Positions 11,714 to 22,941 are shown, counted from the first letter of the stretch. The stretch: DNA of 64,000 nt from Chlorops oryzae (GCA_020466095.1 CM035808.1:76727026-76791025), one strand, 5' to 3'. Numbers and translations: made by a program. The notes: a model not told the origin generated them from the sequence alone.

Positions 11714-11729
11714 AAAAAAAAAAAAAAAA
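11714..11729 (+). other. LINE poly(A) tail
   Basis: Sixteen A residues preceded by AATAAATAATAAAACG. Marks the 3' end of the Jockey-like element on the plus strand. Confidence 0.75.
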
Positions 11730-11815
11730 TATCGAAAATATTTCCTGTTGCTCTACTCATTACCTTTGTAAAAGACCAAAGTGTAACAGTCCATCCAAAT
11801 TAAAAATTAGAAATA

Positions 11816-12245
11816 TTTGTACCCGACACACTCTGTGCCGAGGGTACATTGCGTTTGCGTGGTTGTGTGCACCATTTTTAGGGGTGCCTCCAGTAATGTG
11901 GTCTGTTACGAAATTCACAAAAATTGCTCTAAAATCAGAGTTTTTCAAGATATATTGATGAAATTTTATACTTGAACATGTTTTAAGGCAAGTAATATGA
12001 TTTATGAAAATTGGAAAAGTGGGCGTGTCAAAAGGGCGGTTTTCATAAAGAAATTTAACAAAAGTCGATATATGGGGCCCCTTATAGCCATAAACACCTC
12101 TTGATATTAAAAATCATTTGAACATGTGTATCTCACGGGGTGCCTGAATCACTTTTAAATCGGATGTCGAGAAGGTTCCGATTTTTTTACAGGATTTCAT
12201 TAAGAGTGACTTGAATAACAATATTCTGCAATCGTAAACTCCAAA
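11816..12245 (+). repeat. TE-C dispersed repeat, copy 1, left part
   Basis: Starts near CCCGACACACTCTGTGCCGA (11822) and matches copy 2 at 21261 and onward (CCCGACACACTCTGTGTCGA). It shares later blocks with copy 2, such as GCTCTAAAA and GGTTTTCATAAAGAAATT. It lacks the (TCTG)n block and part of the middle. The copy is split by TE-A at 12246 and its end, GACTATAACACCCTCACTTG, resumes after 21212. No coding sequence. Confidence 0.6.
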
Positions 12246-12342
12246 CAGGTAGCACCTTTTTAGAAAACTGAAGTTAAAGTTTTTCTCAGTGTACGAATTA
12301 TACCTTTTCTTCCTTTATCAAATTGTTTTTAAACTTTACCAT

Positions 12343-12508
12343 TGTAGTCAACGGAATGACTTAGTAGTCGGGAAAAGTATATAATTTTGTTTAAAAAAAT
12401 TAATGTTATAAGTCTTTTCAAGATATTAAATTAAAAGAATTTGTGATTTGATTAATCGAATTTGTGTTGTGTTGTGAATTGATTGATATAGAAGAAATCT
12501 TCATTACA
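12343..12508 (+). repeat. Gypsy 5' LTR
   Basis: 166 bp, TGTAGTCAAC to CTTCATTACA. Followed by ATTCTGCGGACAGG, which is not an obvious match to a tRNA 3' end beginning TGG. Confidence 0.85.
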
Positions 12509-12533
12509 ATTCTGCGGACAGGCTCTACCAGTT

Positions 12534-14865
12534 TTGAAAAGGATGCGAGCGACGAAAAGTGATATGCTGTTAATGTTGGACCAGGACAATGTAGAAGTTC
12601 CGCCGACCGCCGCAATCGCTCAGATTCGAGAACTATATAATCAGTTACCACATATCAAATCCTCCGTTCTGGTTGAGCCAAGCGCTCCGGTGTCTGTCGG
12701 CAATCAAATTAGTATTTATCCTTCTGTCCTGACAATCTTCCGTTGAATCAAGCGTCCTTGGGTCTGCCGTTAGCCAAACCACTGCTGTTCCGTTGTATCC
12801 TTCTGTCCTGATGTCCTCGGATCCTTCTGTCCTGATGTCTTCCATTGCACCAAGTGCATCGGTGCCTACTGTTACTCACACTACTTCCGATTCTGCTGTT
12901 CCGTCGTATCCTTCTGTCCTGATGTGTTCCGTTGCACCAAGTGCATCGGTGCCTGCGGTTAGCCAAGCTACTTCCGATTCTGCCATCTCATCGTATCCTT
13001 CCGGCCTGATGTCTTCTGTCACACCAAGTGTAAGGGTATCCGCTTCTACTTTGGGTATGTCCATTGAAGAACAAATCACTCAGTTGCAACAAGAACGAGA
13101 GCTATTATTGTTACAACGAGAAGTTACAAATCTACGCAGCAACACACCAAATACTATCTCAGCTCCTCGCATGGACATCAGTATTATTGAATCTATGGTA
13201 CAAAAATTCAATGGAGATGACAACTACGATATAATTAAGTGGATTGAGGACTTAGAAGACGCATTTAAAATACTGCAGTTTGATGATCCAATACGCTTTG
13301 TTGCCACTCGTCGGCTGTTGGATGGAACCGCGAAAGTTTTTCTACGGACTATAAGCGTTCATACATATGAAATGCTACGGAGCTCTTTGATCAACGAGTT
13401 TGGAAGGAAATACTCAACTGAGGAAATTTATATTCAATTGCGGGCACGACGACTGAGACAAAATGAGAGCATTCATCGCTATATGCTTGAAATGCAGGAA
13501 ATTGCTATACGTGCAAAAATAACTGAAGATGAGTTGGTGGATATTGTTATTAATGGTATTATCAATGGTTTGGGTAATACGGCAAATGGTGCTATTATGC
13601 TGTATAATGCTAAAAACCTCCGAGAATTAAAAGCCTTGGTTACGCGTTATGAAAAATGGCGTGCACCGTATGTCAACTCCAGCCAAACTCGACGTTTAAC
13701 TCAATCCGTAACCGGTAATGGCATAGGATCCTCTTCGGGTGGAATTACTACAGGGTCAAACATCAATCAATCCTCAGTTAATCGTTCTGCTAGCACTGCT
13801 ATAAATGATTCAATGACTCGATGCTTTAATTGCTCTCGATTTGGCGATTTCCAGAAAAATTGTCCAATGCCAAAACGTTTGGAAGGTTCCTGTTTCCATT
13901 GCGCAAAATTAAATCACATCTTCCGCAACTGTCCTCATCGTCCAGGGTTACCGAATGCCAACCAGTCAGTGGGGATACTTCACGAAAAAGAAGTCGATTT
14001 CAAAGAATTAGATGCAATGCAAATGGTAAGTGCTTCTTTAGGAAATATCGATCTTAAGTATGCCAGATTTAAACAGATGTATTCCCTTTTTGATTCGGGT
14101 AGCCCTAAATGCCTAGTACGATTCCCTGATGTACAGAATTTTACGGAAAATAAGTTAACCGAAACCAAATATCGCGGCATAGGGAACAAACCGCTGTTGT
14201 CCTATGGTGAAGTTTTTGGTTATGTGAAACTAAACGATCGGATAATAAAGCATAGTTTCCTTGCTATACCTGACGAGTTGTTATTTATGCCTTTAATTAT
14301 TGGCAGGGATCTGCTCAACAAAGCAAACATAAGACTAGTTCAAGTTAAGAAACGTTATTCGAAGGACGAGCTTTTGAGTTTAAGTCGCGATAATTTTATT
14401 AGCTTTGATTTAAAACATTTTCTTAATTCGTTTGGCATGCTTAAGTCTTCAAACAGCTTGAACCGCAGAGATAATATGTTTGGTATTGAAAGTAATCTGA
14501 CTGCTCCATTAAAACAAACGGAAGATATATCTGATCACTTTTCAAACTTATGTGCTATTGACTTGACTTCAAATTGTGTCGAACTTTTTGAAATAAATTT
14601 GTCGCTTCCTTCTGATCAACAACGTTGGCTTCGCTCAGCCATTTATGACGCGTATTTTAACAGCAAAATTAACCCCTCTGTCCTTGATGACTATTGCATG
14701 AGAAGCGATGTTACCAATCAGGTTCCAATTTATCATCGGCCTCGCCGTCTATCTCATCAGGAACGTCTCAAAATAAGAAAAATTATTGATGACTTACTGA
14801 ACAGAGGTATTATTCGTCCTAGCAATTCACCCTATGCTTCTGCCATAGTACCCGTACGTAAGTAG
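12534..14865 (+). pseudogene. Gypsy gag-protease and start of pol
   Basis: The gag N-terminus lies in 12534-12746 (MKRMRATKSDMLLML, then AIAQIRELYNQLP). The frame then shifts to 12793-14865. The second part opens with 29-residue repeats (YPSVLMSS and APSASVP units). A gag core follows (IESMVQKFNGDDNYD, WIEDLEDAFKILQF), then two knuckles (CFNCSRFGDFQKNC, CFHCAKLNHIFRNC; nt about 13820-13935). A retropepsin follows with LFDSGSPKCLV in place of the usual DTG/DSG-A (nt about 14086), and the entry to RT (RIIDDLLNRGIIRPSNSPYA is absent in part; RGIIRPSNSPYASAIV is seen). A TAG at 14863 interrupts before RT proper. Gag and pol lie in one frame here. Confidence 0.85.
12796..13040 (+). repeat. 87-bp coding minisatellite in gag
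   Basis: In-frame units of 87 bp (29 codons) beginning TATCCTTCTGTCCTGATG, about three copies with shorter degenerate copies just upstream (12718-12840). The translated unit is rich in Ser, Pro, Val and Ala. Confidence 0.75.
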
Positions 14866-15027
14866 TCGGGAGATATTTGGAAATGTGTTGACTATCGTCC
14901 ACTGAACAAAATCACACTTTACGAGATAACTATCCTTTGCCCTTACCAGACGATTGTTTAGAACATTTAGGTAATAAAACTTTTTTTTACTTTACTTGAT
15001 TTAAAGAATGGATTCAATCAAATTAAA

Positions 15028-15540
15028 ATGCACAAAGATTCAATTAAGTATACCTCTTTTGTTACACCAGATGGACAATACGAATACTTGCGAATGCCAT
15101 TTGGCCTGAAGAATGGGCCCGCTGTTTTCCAGCGTGTTGTTAATAATATTTTAAGAGACTTAATAGCTGCTGGACTAGTTGTGGTTTATATAGACGATAT
15201 CCTTATAGCATCAATTGATTTACCATCCCATTTGAATACAGTTATAAAAGTTATTAAGATATTAAGATCTTTTAACCTTGAACTTAATTTAAAAAAATGC
15301 AAATTTGCTCAATCTGAGATTGAATACTTAGGTTTTCGGGCAAATTCATCTGGACTTCTTCCTAGCGACCGTCATTTACAAGCTATAAAGCGATATCCTA
15401 TACCGAAGAACCATAAGCAATTACAAGCTTGCCTTGGAATTTTTTCATTTTTTCGTCGATTTGTGCCTTCGTTCTCAAATATTGCATACCCGTTAACCCA
15501 ACTGTTGAAAAAAGATAAACCTTTTAATTTCTCTCAATGA
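15028..15540 (+). pseudogene. Gypsy reverse transcriptase segment
   Basis: RT palm and connection of the Gypsy element: LRMPFGLKNGPAVFQRVV, catalytic box VVYIDDILIAS, LNLKKCKFAQSEIEYLGF and ACLGIFSFFRRFVP. The preceding part, 14866-15027, encodes KCVDYRPLNKIT and LDLKNGFNQIKM in broken frames. Ends with a stop at 15538. Confidence 0.85.
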
Positions 15541-17068
15541 GTGTCATGAATCATTCAATATACTTCGCCAAAAGGCCTTTCAAAATAGTGACTGACTGTG
15601 ATGCCTTAACACGAACCTTAGCCAACGAAAAGGGGTCAGCAAAAATAGCTCGTTGGGCTCTTTTTTAGAACAATATAATTACACGATCCATCACCGTCCT
15701 GGGAAGTCTATGAGTCATGTAGACGCTCTCAGCAGAGTAGGAAATGTGGCAGCTGTATGTGACCTTGACATTGACTTTCAACTACGAGTTGCCCAGAGTC
15801 GTGACCCTGACATTGTCAGACTTCGGTCTTATTTGGAAACCACTGAAAGTGATGAATATGAATTAAAGGACGAAATAGTATTTCAAATATCCCCTTCGGG
15901 GACTCGTCGGCTCAATGTCCCTCGAGAATTAATAAATAATATAATCAGATGGACTCATGAAAAGATAGGTCACCTAGGCGTAGATAAATGTTGTATGGAA
16001 ATTAAAAAACATTATTGGTTCCCACAAATGAAAACTCGTGTGCATAATTTTCTTAGTAACTGCTTGAAATGCATAATTTATTCAGCGCCTGCAAGATCCA
16101 ATAAGCGCAACCTATTCAATATCCCGAAAATACCTCTACCTTTCGATACTATTCATATAGACCATTTTGGTCCCCTTCCGTCGGTTATTTCAAAGAAAAA
16201 ATACTTGCTTGTTGTCATTGATGCTTTTACCAAATTCGTAAAATTATATCCCACAGTTAGCACAAGTTCTAAGGAGTCATGTACTGCTTTGCAACAATAC
16301 TTTAATAATTATAGTCGCCCTCGTCGTATCATAAGTGATCGAGGAACTTCTTTTACTTCCGATGAATTCCAAAAATTTGTATGTGACAACAACATTAAAC
16401 ATATACTGAATGCTACAGGTACTCCGCGAGCTAATGGTCAAGTAGAACGAGTCAATCGTGTTTTGACTCCGATAATAAGCAAAGCGAGCCGAAAAGAGGG
16501 CAATATTGACTGGTCTCAAATTATCCAAAATACTGAGTATATTCTTAACAATACCATCCATACATCAACGAAAGAATCTCCTTCTATCCTGCTTTTTGGG
16601 GAAGCTCAACGAGGTGATAATGTTGATGAGTTAGCTGAATACTTGGAAGAGCGCAGTGATAAAGTTGATCGTGACCTGCCCAACCTAAGACAGTTAGCAT
16701 CAGAAAGTATTCTAAAATCACAGGAGGCAAATTACGATAGATTTTTAAAGCATATTCAACCGGCTGAAACTTTTGTAAAGGGTGATTATGTGGGTATAAG
16801 GTATACAAATACTGGTTCGGGTTCCAGTAAAAAATTGGATCCAAAATTTCGCGGTCCATATGTAATTCACAAGGTGTTACCACACGATAGATATGTGATT
16901 CGAGATATTGATGGCTGTCAGATTACTCAAATACCATTTAATGGTATTCTTGATTCAGGCAAATTAAAAAAATGGATGAACGAATATGCGGATCTAGTTG
17001 TCGATCAAAATCCTAAAGAAGCACGTATCAGGTCAAAACCCGAGCATGGGAACGAATATACAAAATAG
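15541..17068 (+). pseudogene. Gypsy RNase H remnant and integrase
   Basis: Only the edges of RNase H remain (CHESFNILRQKAFQ, then TDCDALTRTLANEKG, IARWAL), so the catalytic middle is deleted. A frame change at about 15665 leads into the open piece 15653-17068: NYTIHHRPGKSMSHVDALSR, the integrase HHCC finger (HEKIGHLGVDKC, CLKC), and a catalytic core with IHIDHFGPLP, ISDRGTSFTSDEF and GTPRANGQVERVNR (D, D, E). A C-terminal GPY/F-like segment follows (KFRGPYVIHKVLPHDRYVI). The integrase itself looks intact over 471 codons, but no complete pol can be made. Confidence 0.85.
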
Positions 17069-17135
17069 TTAAAAAATGATTGTGTTATAACAAATTGAGG
17101 GCAATTTGAGGTCAGAATGGCCGAGCTGTAGTAGC

Positions 17136-17301
17136 TGTAGTCAACAGAATGACTTAGTAGTCGGGAAAAGTATATAATTTTGTTTTAAAAAATTAATGTT
17201 ATAAGTCTTTTCAAAATATTAAATAAAAAGAATTTGTGATTTGATAAATCGAATTTGTGTTGTGTTGTGAATTGATTGATATAGAAGGAATCTTCATTAC
17301 A
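17136..17301 (+). repeat. Gypsy LTR, second copy
   Basis: 166 bp, same ends as the 5' LTR. Preceded by GAGCTGTAGTAGC, the end of the internal region. Confidence 0.85.
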
Positions 17302-17317
17302 ATTGAGCTATAGTAGC

Positions 17318-17484
17318 TGTAGTCAACGGAATGACTTAGTAGTCGGGAAAAGTATATAATTTTTGTTTTACAAAATTAATGTTATACGTCTTTTCAAAAT
17401 ATTAAATAAAAAGAATTTGTGATTTGATAAATCGAATTTGTGTTGTGTTGTGAATTGATTGATATAGAAGAAATCTTCATTACA
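17318..17484 (+). repeat. Gypsy LTR, third copy
   Basis: Separated from the second LTR by 16 bp (ATTGAGCTATAGTAGC). The spacer reads as the first 3 nt after an LTR plus the last 13 nt before one. It shares differences with the second LTR (GATAAATCG, CAAAATATTAAATAAA) against the first. Confidence 0.85.
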
Positions 17485-17813
17485 CCATATATAATTTTTC
17501 TGTTAATTTTGTATTTTTCCTCGAATTTTGACCTTTAAAATGATGTATAATATGTTTTAGAAAGTTTGAGTTTGTTAAACAATTGTGAAATATAATCGCT
17601 AAAGTCAAATGTTTGAGTGCAAAAATGTTCGACTTTCTTGTTTTTTTATATTACGTCATCGAGATGTTGTTTCTTTTTTAATTTTGTATTGTTTGCGTTT
17701 TTAATATCTTGAAAATGGCATATTACATGTATTGAGGTTTTCAATAGGTCGCACAATTTTTGAAATAATAACCGCAAAAGTCAACTCTAAATTGGCTGTG
17801 CAACAAGCGAAAT

Positions 17814-18194
17814 GCATACCTCCCATACCTAAACGTTCGCTCTTATTTTGACGTAGCAGCCATGTACCAAAATGCTCGTTTAAAAGAAAGGTATTTTGAA
17901 GTTCAAAAGCCAATTCTAGAGAAAAGTGAAATCTTTGAATAGCAAGGGCACAGTTACTTTCTCATAAGGAGCTTAAAATGAAGAAAATGCGAATATATAG
18001 GTTTATTTACAATTTACATATTTAATGAGAAAAGGAAAGAAAAGAAAACAACAACTTTTATTCATTAAAACTCAAAGGTACTTAAATAAAGATTTGTATA
18101 CATATACATATTAATTACATATTATACATATAGTACATATTAAAATATATATACATTAAAATATATATACATATTTGATGGAATTTTACAAGTG
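17814..18194. other. TE-A interior, non-coding
   Basis: Between the left inverted arm of TE-A and the 3' end of its minus-strand gene. AT-rich with TATACAT/ATATAC runs near 18095-18175. Presumably the 3' untranslated part; nothing coding. Confidence 0.45.
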
Positions 18195-18979
18195 CTGGAT
18201 ATTATAATCTTGTACAGCTTCAAGCAAATTATCAGCATACCTATCATGGCTTTTTTTAAGTTTGTACTTTTACCATGTATTTTCAAAATCTGAGTGAACA
18301 GATTCAATGGCCTGTTCGCTATAAAAACCAAGGCCTGTTTGGGTTTTTTTTACAAAAATATCCTACGTGGTGGAATACTGCGTACACTTTTGGTGTGATG
18401 CTGATGCCTAAATCGCAGTACCTTGCATGACAATTGTTTAGGTGGAAAATGTACTCGGGATCTAAAGCAACCGTAAAGCAAGCACCCACTTCTTGCTAAA
18501 AATCTTCAAGACATTTAACGAACTTTAAGCAATTAATGCTCTTATTTGCTCTCAGCAAATCTATTTTGTTTAAAAGTGTCTTGCAAGCATTACCTGCAAA
18601 TGATGACCGACCACGATATATATCTCGTTCGACATTGCATTGCTTTGCCCATTCGAGACATTCGCTTTTAATTTGAACAAGCATATGATTGTAAATGTGG
18701 TTTACTACACCAATCAATAGATGTTGTTCGGGCGGAGGAATGATTTCGATGATTTCTCGATTGTTGTCGTGGTTATCACTTAAAAATAAAGGAAAATGAA
18801 TACAATTTTTATAGTTCTTAGCCGTTTTATTTGTATGTCCATTATCAGTCCACTCTTCAAATTTTTCTGTACATCCCCTAACAGTTCGATATTTTCCACA
18901 TGCTTCCAGATTTTTCGCATTTGCTTCACACCAAGTGCATGGAAAAGTGCATGCATGGGCCATTAACCCTACCATAATA

Positions 18980-20279
18980 ACAGAGTGGCCGATAAGTCCC
19001 CGGTCTGACACATAGATGGCGTCGCTAGTATTAATTGCATATTATTTTTATATAGTGGCACTCTTCAAATGATTCGTGTCAAAATTTGACGTCTGTAAGT
19101 CAAATAGTTTGTGAGATAGAGCGTCTTTTGTGAAGCAACTTTTGTTATTGTGAAAAAAATGGAAAAAAAGGAATTTCGTGTTTTGATAAAATACTGTTTT
19201 CTGAAGGGAAAAAATACAGTGGAAGCACAAAATTGGCTTGATAATGAGTTTCCGGACTCTGCCCTAGGAAAATCAACAATAATTGATTGGTATGCAAAAT
19301 TCAAGCGTGGTGAAATGAGCACGGAGGACGGTGAACGCAGTGGACGCCCGAAAGAGGTGGTTACCGACGAAAACATCAAAAAAATTCACAAAATGATTTT
19401 GAATGACCGTAAAATGAAGTTGATCGAGATAGCAGAGGCCTTAAAGATATCAAAGGAACGTGTTGGTCATATCATTCATCAATATTTGGATATGAAAAGG
19501 CTCTGTGCATAATGGGTGCCGCGCGAGCTCACATTTGACCAAAAACAACAACGTGTTGATGATTCTGAGCGGTGTTTGCAGCTGTTAACTCGCAATACAC
19601 CCGAGTTTTTGCGTCGATATGTGACAATGGATGAAACATGGCTCTATCACTACACTCCTGAGTCCAATCGACAGTCGGCTGAGTGGACAGCGATCGGTGA
19701 ACCGTCTCCGAAGCGTGCAAAGACTCAAAAGTCCGCTGGAAAAGTAATGGCCTCTGTTTTTTGGGATGGGCATGGAATAAATTTTATCGATTATCTTGAG
19801 AAGGGAAAAACCATCAACAGTGACTATTATATGTCGTTATTGGAGCGTTTGAAGGTCAAAATCGCGGCGAAACGGCCCCATATGAAGAAGAAAAAAGTGG
19901 TGTTCCACCAAGATAACGCACCGTGTCACAAGTCATTGAGAACGATGGCAAAAATTCATGAATTAGGCTTCAAATTGCTTCCCCACCCACCGTATTCTCC
20001 AGATCTGGCCCCCAGCGATTTTTTTTTTTTGTTGTTCTTAGACCTCAAAAGGATACTCGCAGGGAAAAAATTTGGCTGCAATGAAGAGGTGATCGCCGAA
20101 ACTGAGGCCTATTTTGAAGCAAAACCGAAGGAGTACTACCAAAATGGTATCAAAAAATTGGAAGGTCGTCATAATCGTTGTATCGCTCTTGAAGGGAACT
20201 ATGTTGAATAATAAAAACGAATTTTGACAAAAAAAATGTTTTTTTCTTTGTTAGACCGGGGACTTATCAGCCAGCCTGT
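18980..20279 (+). mobile_element. Himar1-like mariner, nearly complete
   Basis: 1300 bp with terminal inverted repeats ACAGAGTGGCCGATAAGTCC (left) and, on the other strand, ACAGGCTGGCTGATAAGTCC (right). Flanked by TA (18978-18979 and 20280-20281). Inserted in the minus-strand TE-A gene. Length, ends and protein match the irritans subfamily, close to Himar1 as I remember it. Confidence 0.95.
19150..20211 (+). pseudogene. Mariner transposase with one nonsense codon
   Basis: DD34D transposase. The piece 19150-19512 holds the paired helix-turn-helix DNA-binding region (MEKKEFRVLIKYCFLKGK; RSGRPKEVVTDENI; KISKERVGHIIHQYL). A TAA at 19510-19512 interrupts it between RLCA and WVPREL, and the frame reopens without shift to 20211. 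The catalytic contexts are present: YVTMDETWLYHY, VVFHQDNAPCHKS and PYSPDLAPSDFFF. A T-tract at 20028-20040 makes DFFFLLFLDLK, two residues longer than the usual DFFLFSDLK. The intended start is likely the ATG at 19159 (MEKKEF). It is inactive as it stands because of the nonsense codon. Confidence 0.9.
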
Positions 20280-20500
20280 TATTAGCAAGCTTTAAATCTG
20301 TAGCAAATGAAGCCGAATGAAAATTATAATAAATTTTTATTAGTGACGATAAAGCTTCTATATTGTCATAATTTTTATCAGATGCTTGTACTATACCTAT
20401 TATAAATAAAAGAACCGTTTCCATTTTGGCTCTTTGCACCACGGTTTTGGGTACCCACCACTGTCTTGAGTACCCACCAAAATTTGCATTTTTCACTGAA

Positions 20501-20805
20501 GTACTCACCAAAAGTATTTCTCACTCGCTCTTTTTTCGCCTGGCGAGTAACCTTTCTTTCTAATTGGCGCAAAACGTCCCGCGCAATATCTATGAGAGTG
20601 ACATATATGGTTATATGTGAATATCACTGTCATGTCGAACTATAGCTGAAAGTCGGCATAAATGCAATGGCGTTTCACACCACACCAAATATAGAGTGGT
20701 TCACCAGACAAAGCCCACCAGCCAATCAATATGGCCAAAATATGTTGTGGCCCACCACAGTTAAACTTTTTCACCAAAACATATGCTTTTGGATTTCGCT
20801 TGTTG
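20501..20805. other. TE-A interior, 5' flank of its gene
   Basis: Contains several degenerate copies of a CACCAC/ACCCACCA motif (about 20440-20780) such as TACCCACCA and AAGCCCACCAG. No recognisable protein. It lies between the truncated gene and the right inverted arm. Confidence 0.4.
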
Positions 20806-21212
20806 CACAGCCAATTTAGAGTTGACTTTTGCGGTTATTATTTAAAAAATTGTGCGACCTGTTGAAAACCTGAATGCATGAAATATGCCATTTTCAAGAT
20901 ATTAAAAACGCCAAAAATACAAAAATAAAAAAAAAACATCTCGATGACGTCATTTTAAAAAATCAAGAAATTCGAACATTTTTGCACTCAATTATTTGAC
21001 TTTAGCGATTATATTTCACAATTGTTTAACAAACTCGAACTTTCCTTAACATATTAAACATCATTTTAAAGTTCAAATGTCAAGGAAAAATACAAAATTA
21101 ACAGAAAACTTATATATGGTAAAGTTTAAAAACAATTTGAGAAAGGAAGAAAAGGTATAATTTGTACACTGAGAAAAACTTTAACTACAGTTTTCTAAAA
21201 AGGTGCTACCTG

Positions 21213-21257
21213 ACCCTACCTGACCAGGCTCACCTGACTATAACACCCTCACTTGTT
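21213..21257 (+). repeat. TE-C copy 1, right end
   Basis: GACTATAACACCCTCACTTG (about 21237-21256) equals the terminal sequence at about 26192-26211, so it is the end of the first TE-C copy resuming after TE-A. Confidence 0.5.
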
Positions 21258-22107
21258 ATGCCCGACACACTCTGTGTCGAGGGTATAATGCGTTTGTGTG
21301 GTTGTTTATAACACCCAGAACCAGTCGAGAGATATATATAGAAATGATCAGCGTCACAAGGAGATTCGATTTAGCCATGTCCGTCTGTCTGTCTGTCTGT
21401 CCGTCTGTCTGTCCGTCTGTCTGTCCGTCTGTCTGTCCGTCTGTCCGTCTGTCTGTCCGTCTGTCTGTCTGTCCGTCTGCCTGTCTGTCCGTCTGTCTGT
21501 CCGTCTGTTTGTATACAGTTTTCTTATCGAAAGAGTTGAGTTATCTTGACGAAATTTGGTATGCGTGCTCATGGGGATCGGAACATTTTTAGGGGTACCT
21601 CCAGTACTAGGGTCTGTTATAAAAATCACAAGAACTGCTCTAAAACCGATGTATTACAAGATATTTTGATGAAACTTGGCTTTTGAACACATTTTAGGCC
21701 AATTAATGTGATTAACAAAAATTAGAAAAATGGCCGTGGCAGAAGAGCGTTTTTCGAAAATTGTCTCCTACTCCCGATACGCCTATCTGACTTGAACGGA
21801 AATTGGCACTTGTACTTCCTTTGTAGCCATAAGCATCCTGCCCAAAAATTTTCTTGATCGGTCCATTATTAAGGGTACCTCCAATACTAGGGCTTGTCAC
21901 AAAAATCTCAAAACTGCCCCAAAATCGGTCTTTTTCCAAATATTTCAATGAAACTTGGAATTTGCGCGTATATTTAAGACTCCGATTAGAATTCCGAAAA
22001 ATTTGAAAAAGTGGGCACGGCAAAGGGGTCGTTTTCATAAAGAAATTAAACAAAATTCGGTATGTGGGGCCCCTATGGCCTTAAACAACTCCTGATATTA
22101 AAAATTA
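21258..22107 (+). repeat. TE-C dispersed repeat, copy 2, left part
   Basis: Starts CCCGACACACTCTGTGTCGA at 21261, directly after the end of copy 1, so the two copies are head to tail. It contains a (TCTG)n tract and an internal duplication of about 280 bp (GGGTACCTCCAGTACTAGGG at about 21590, a near copy at about 21873). It is split by TE-B at 22108 and ends at about 26214. No coding function is evident. Confidence 0.6.
21379..21510 (+). repeat. (TCTG)n/(TCCG) microsatellite
   Basis: Interrupted tetranucleotide array of GTCTGTCTGTCCGTCTG units within TE-C. The apparent Ser/Val/Cys-rich reading frames across it are artefacts. Confidence 0.95.
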
Positions 22108-22737
22108 CACAGGCACACAAAAAAAAAAGTCATGTGCCAGAAAGAAGACCCACCTATTCCTATGTATTTTGATGCGCTGAACCCAAAAATGACCTTCAAA
22201 AGTTTTTTTCATCGTTCAATTTCCCGCTATTTACCCCCTTCAACCCTCTAATGGCTCAAAATCGGGTTTTTTTAAAAACTCGGAAAATAAGTGCATTTTT
22301 TATTTTCTGATCCTCAGAAATAAGTATTGATTAATAAAAAAATATTTATTAATTATTTTCTACCCCCCAATACCCCCTAAAGTGATGGGGTGCTATTCCG
22401 TGTTCACGTAAATCCCAAATAAATAGACATTTATGCATTTTATCTTTTTTCTTTGGTTCGTTGCACCCGAAAGTACCATTTAACAATAACCATGACAATT
22501 TACAACCCCTTCACCTTCACCTCATTTTTGGGGAGGGGGTGGTGGGTTTTGGGGTGAAATATATTTTTTTGTGAAAACCCGAGTTGTATATTAATTTTTA
22601 TGTTTTCCGGTACGCTGATTCCGAATATGGAAATGAAATATGATTTTGATGCCTCGCTTGGTAGTAAGGAGTCACATTTATAAGGCAATGATGATGATGA
22701 TAATGATGTAGTAGTAACATGACTAGGAACTATTTAT

Positions 22738-22941
22738 CTACTTCTTCCTATGATAGCGAACTCTCTTACTATTGAAAGACCTTCTTAAAGGTTTTCTCTT
22801 ACGTTCTCTCTTCGTTTCGGGTAAGTCTCTTTTTAAATTCCAACAATAGTCAGCCAACATATGTTTATCCCATCTACCTTGATATCGTCTTTCCATTTCC
22901 TTGATATCTTGGTGGAACCTCTCACCTTGCTCCTCACTATA
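22738..22941 (-). pseudogene. TE-B gene, C-terminal exon portion
   Basis: Reads YSEEQGERFHQDIKEMERRY, then QGRWDKHMLADYCWNLKRDL, and a basic tail ending RVRYHRKK. This is the well-conserved end of the same protein family as 24020-25207. Upstream it is fused in frame to GACFTVALDPEYIFH, which belongs to TE-A, so the chimeric frame extends to 22989. Confidence 0.75.

Larger units (their letters stand above)
6997..11729 (+). mobile_element. Jockey-clade LINE (non-LTR retrotransposon), decayed
   Basis: A 5' leader (start uncertain, about 7000-7100) is followed by ORF1 (7202-8682), ORF2 (8679-about 11230), a 3' UTR with a 74-bp tandem repeat, and a 16-nt A tract at 11714-11729 preceded by AATAAATAATAAAA. 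This is the full layout of a Jockey-like element: gag-type ORF1 with zinc knuckles, then APE endonuclease plus reverse transcriptase. Many stops and frameshifts show it is dead. Target-site duplications were not identified. Confidence 0.85.
12343..17484 (+). mobile_element. Ty3/Gypsy retrotransposon with three LTRs
   Basis: Bounded by 166-bp LTRs that start TGTAGTCAAC and end CTTCATTACA. It is flanked by the target duplication CCAT (12339-12342 and 17485-17488). The uninterrupted site is visible in the opposite arm of TE-A near 21120. The internal region encodes gag, protease, RT, a deleted RNase H and integrase. A third LTR (17318-17484) follows the normal 3' LTR after only 16 bp. Dead through frameshifts, nonsense codons and the RNase H deletion. 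Confidence 0.9.
18195..20500 (-). pseudogene. TE-A transposase-like gene, split by mariner
   Basis: The N-terminal piece visible before the mariner (about 20470-20282) reads METVLLFIIGIVQASDKNY, then FATDLKLAN. After the mariner, 18979-18496 continues VIMVGLMAHACTFPCTWCEA, CGKYRTVRGCTEKFEEW, AKNYKNCIHFPLFL, IIPPPEQHLLIGVVNHIYN and RGRSSFAGNACKTLL. After a stop the frame goes on to about 18195 with GACFTVALDPEYIFH, LGISITPKVYAVFHHVGYFC and SEQAIESVHSDFENTW. This is a family I know as recurrent unannotated proteins in arthropods and cnidarians; DLK, PCxxC and PPPExH are its landmarks. The N-terminal half is missing. Likely a DDE-type transposase, but that is inference. Confidence 0.65.
12246..21212. 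mobile_element. TE-A: long-TIR DNA transposon, multiply interrupted
   Basis: The ends are CAGGTAGCACC (12246) and its reverse complement GGTGCTACCTG (to 21212). The inverted arms are about 415 bp. The left arm is 12246-12342 plus 17489-17813, because a Gypsy element sits inside it; the right arm is 20806-21212. The two arms align through landmarks such as ATTGTTTTTAAACTTTACCA and GACGTCATCGAGATG. The interior carries a minus-strand transposase-like gene, itself split by a mariner at 18980-20279. No clear target duplication of TE-A was found. I cannot assign a superfamily. Confidence 0.75.

Noticed and set aside
19978..20060. Frameshift in the mariner at the T-tract
   Set aside because: The tract adds two residues but keeps the frame, since the sequence after it (DLKRILAGKKFGCNEE) stays open to the normal end.
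21296..21629. Long Ser/Val/Cys-rich or Arg/Thr/Asp-rich reading frames on both strands
   Set aside because: They are translations of the (TCTG)n microsatellite and have no gene-like composition outside it.
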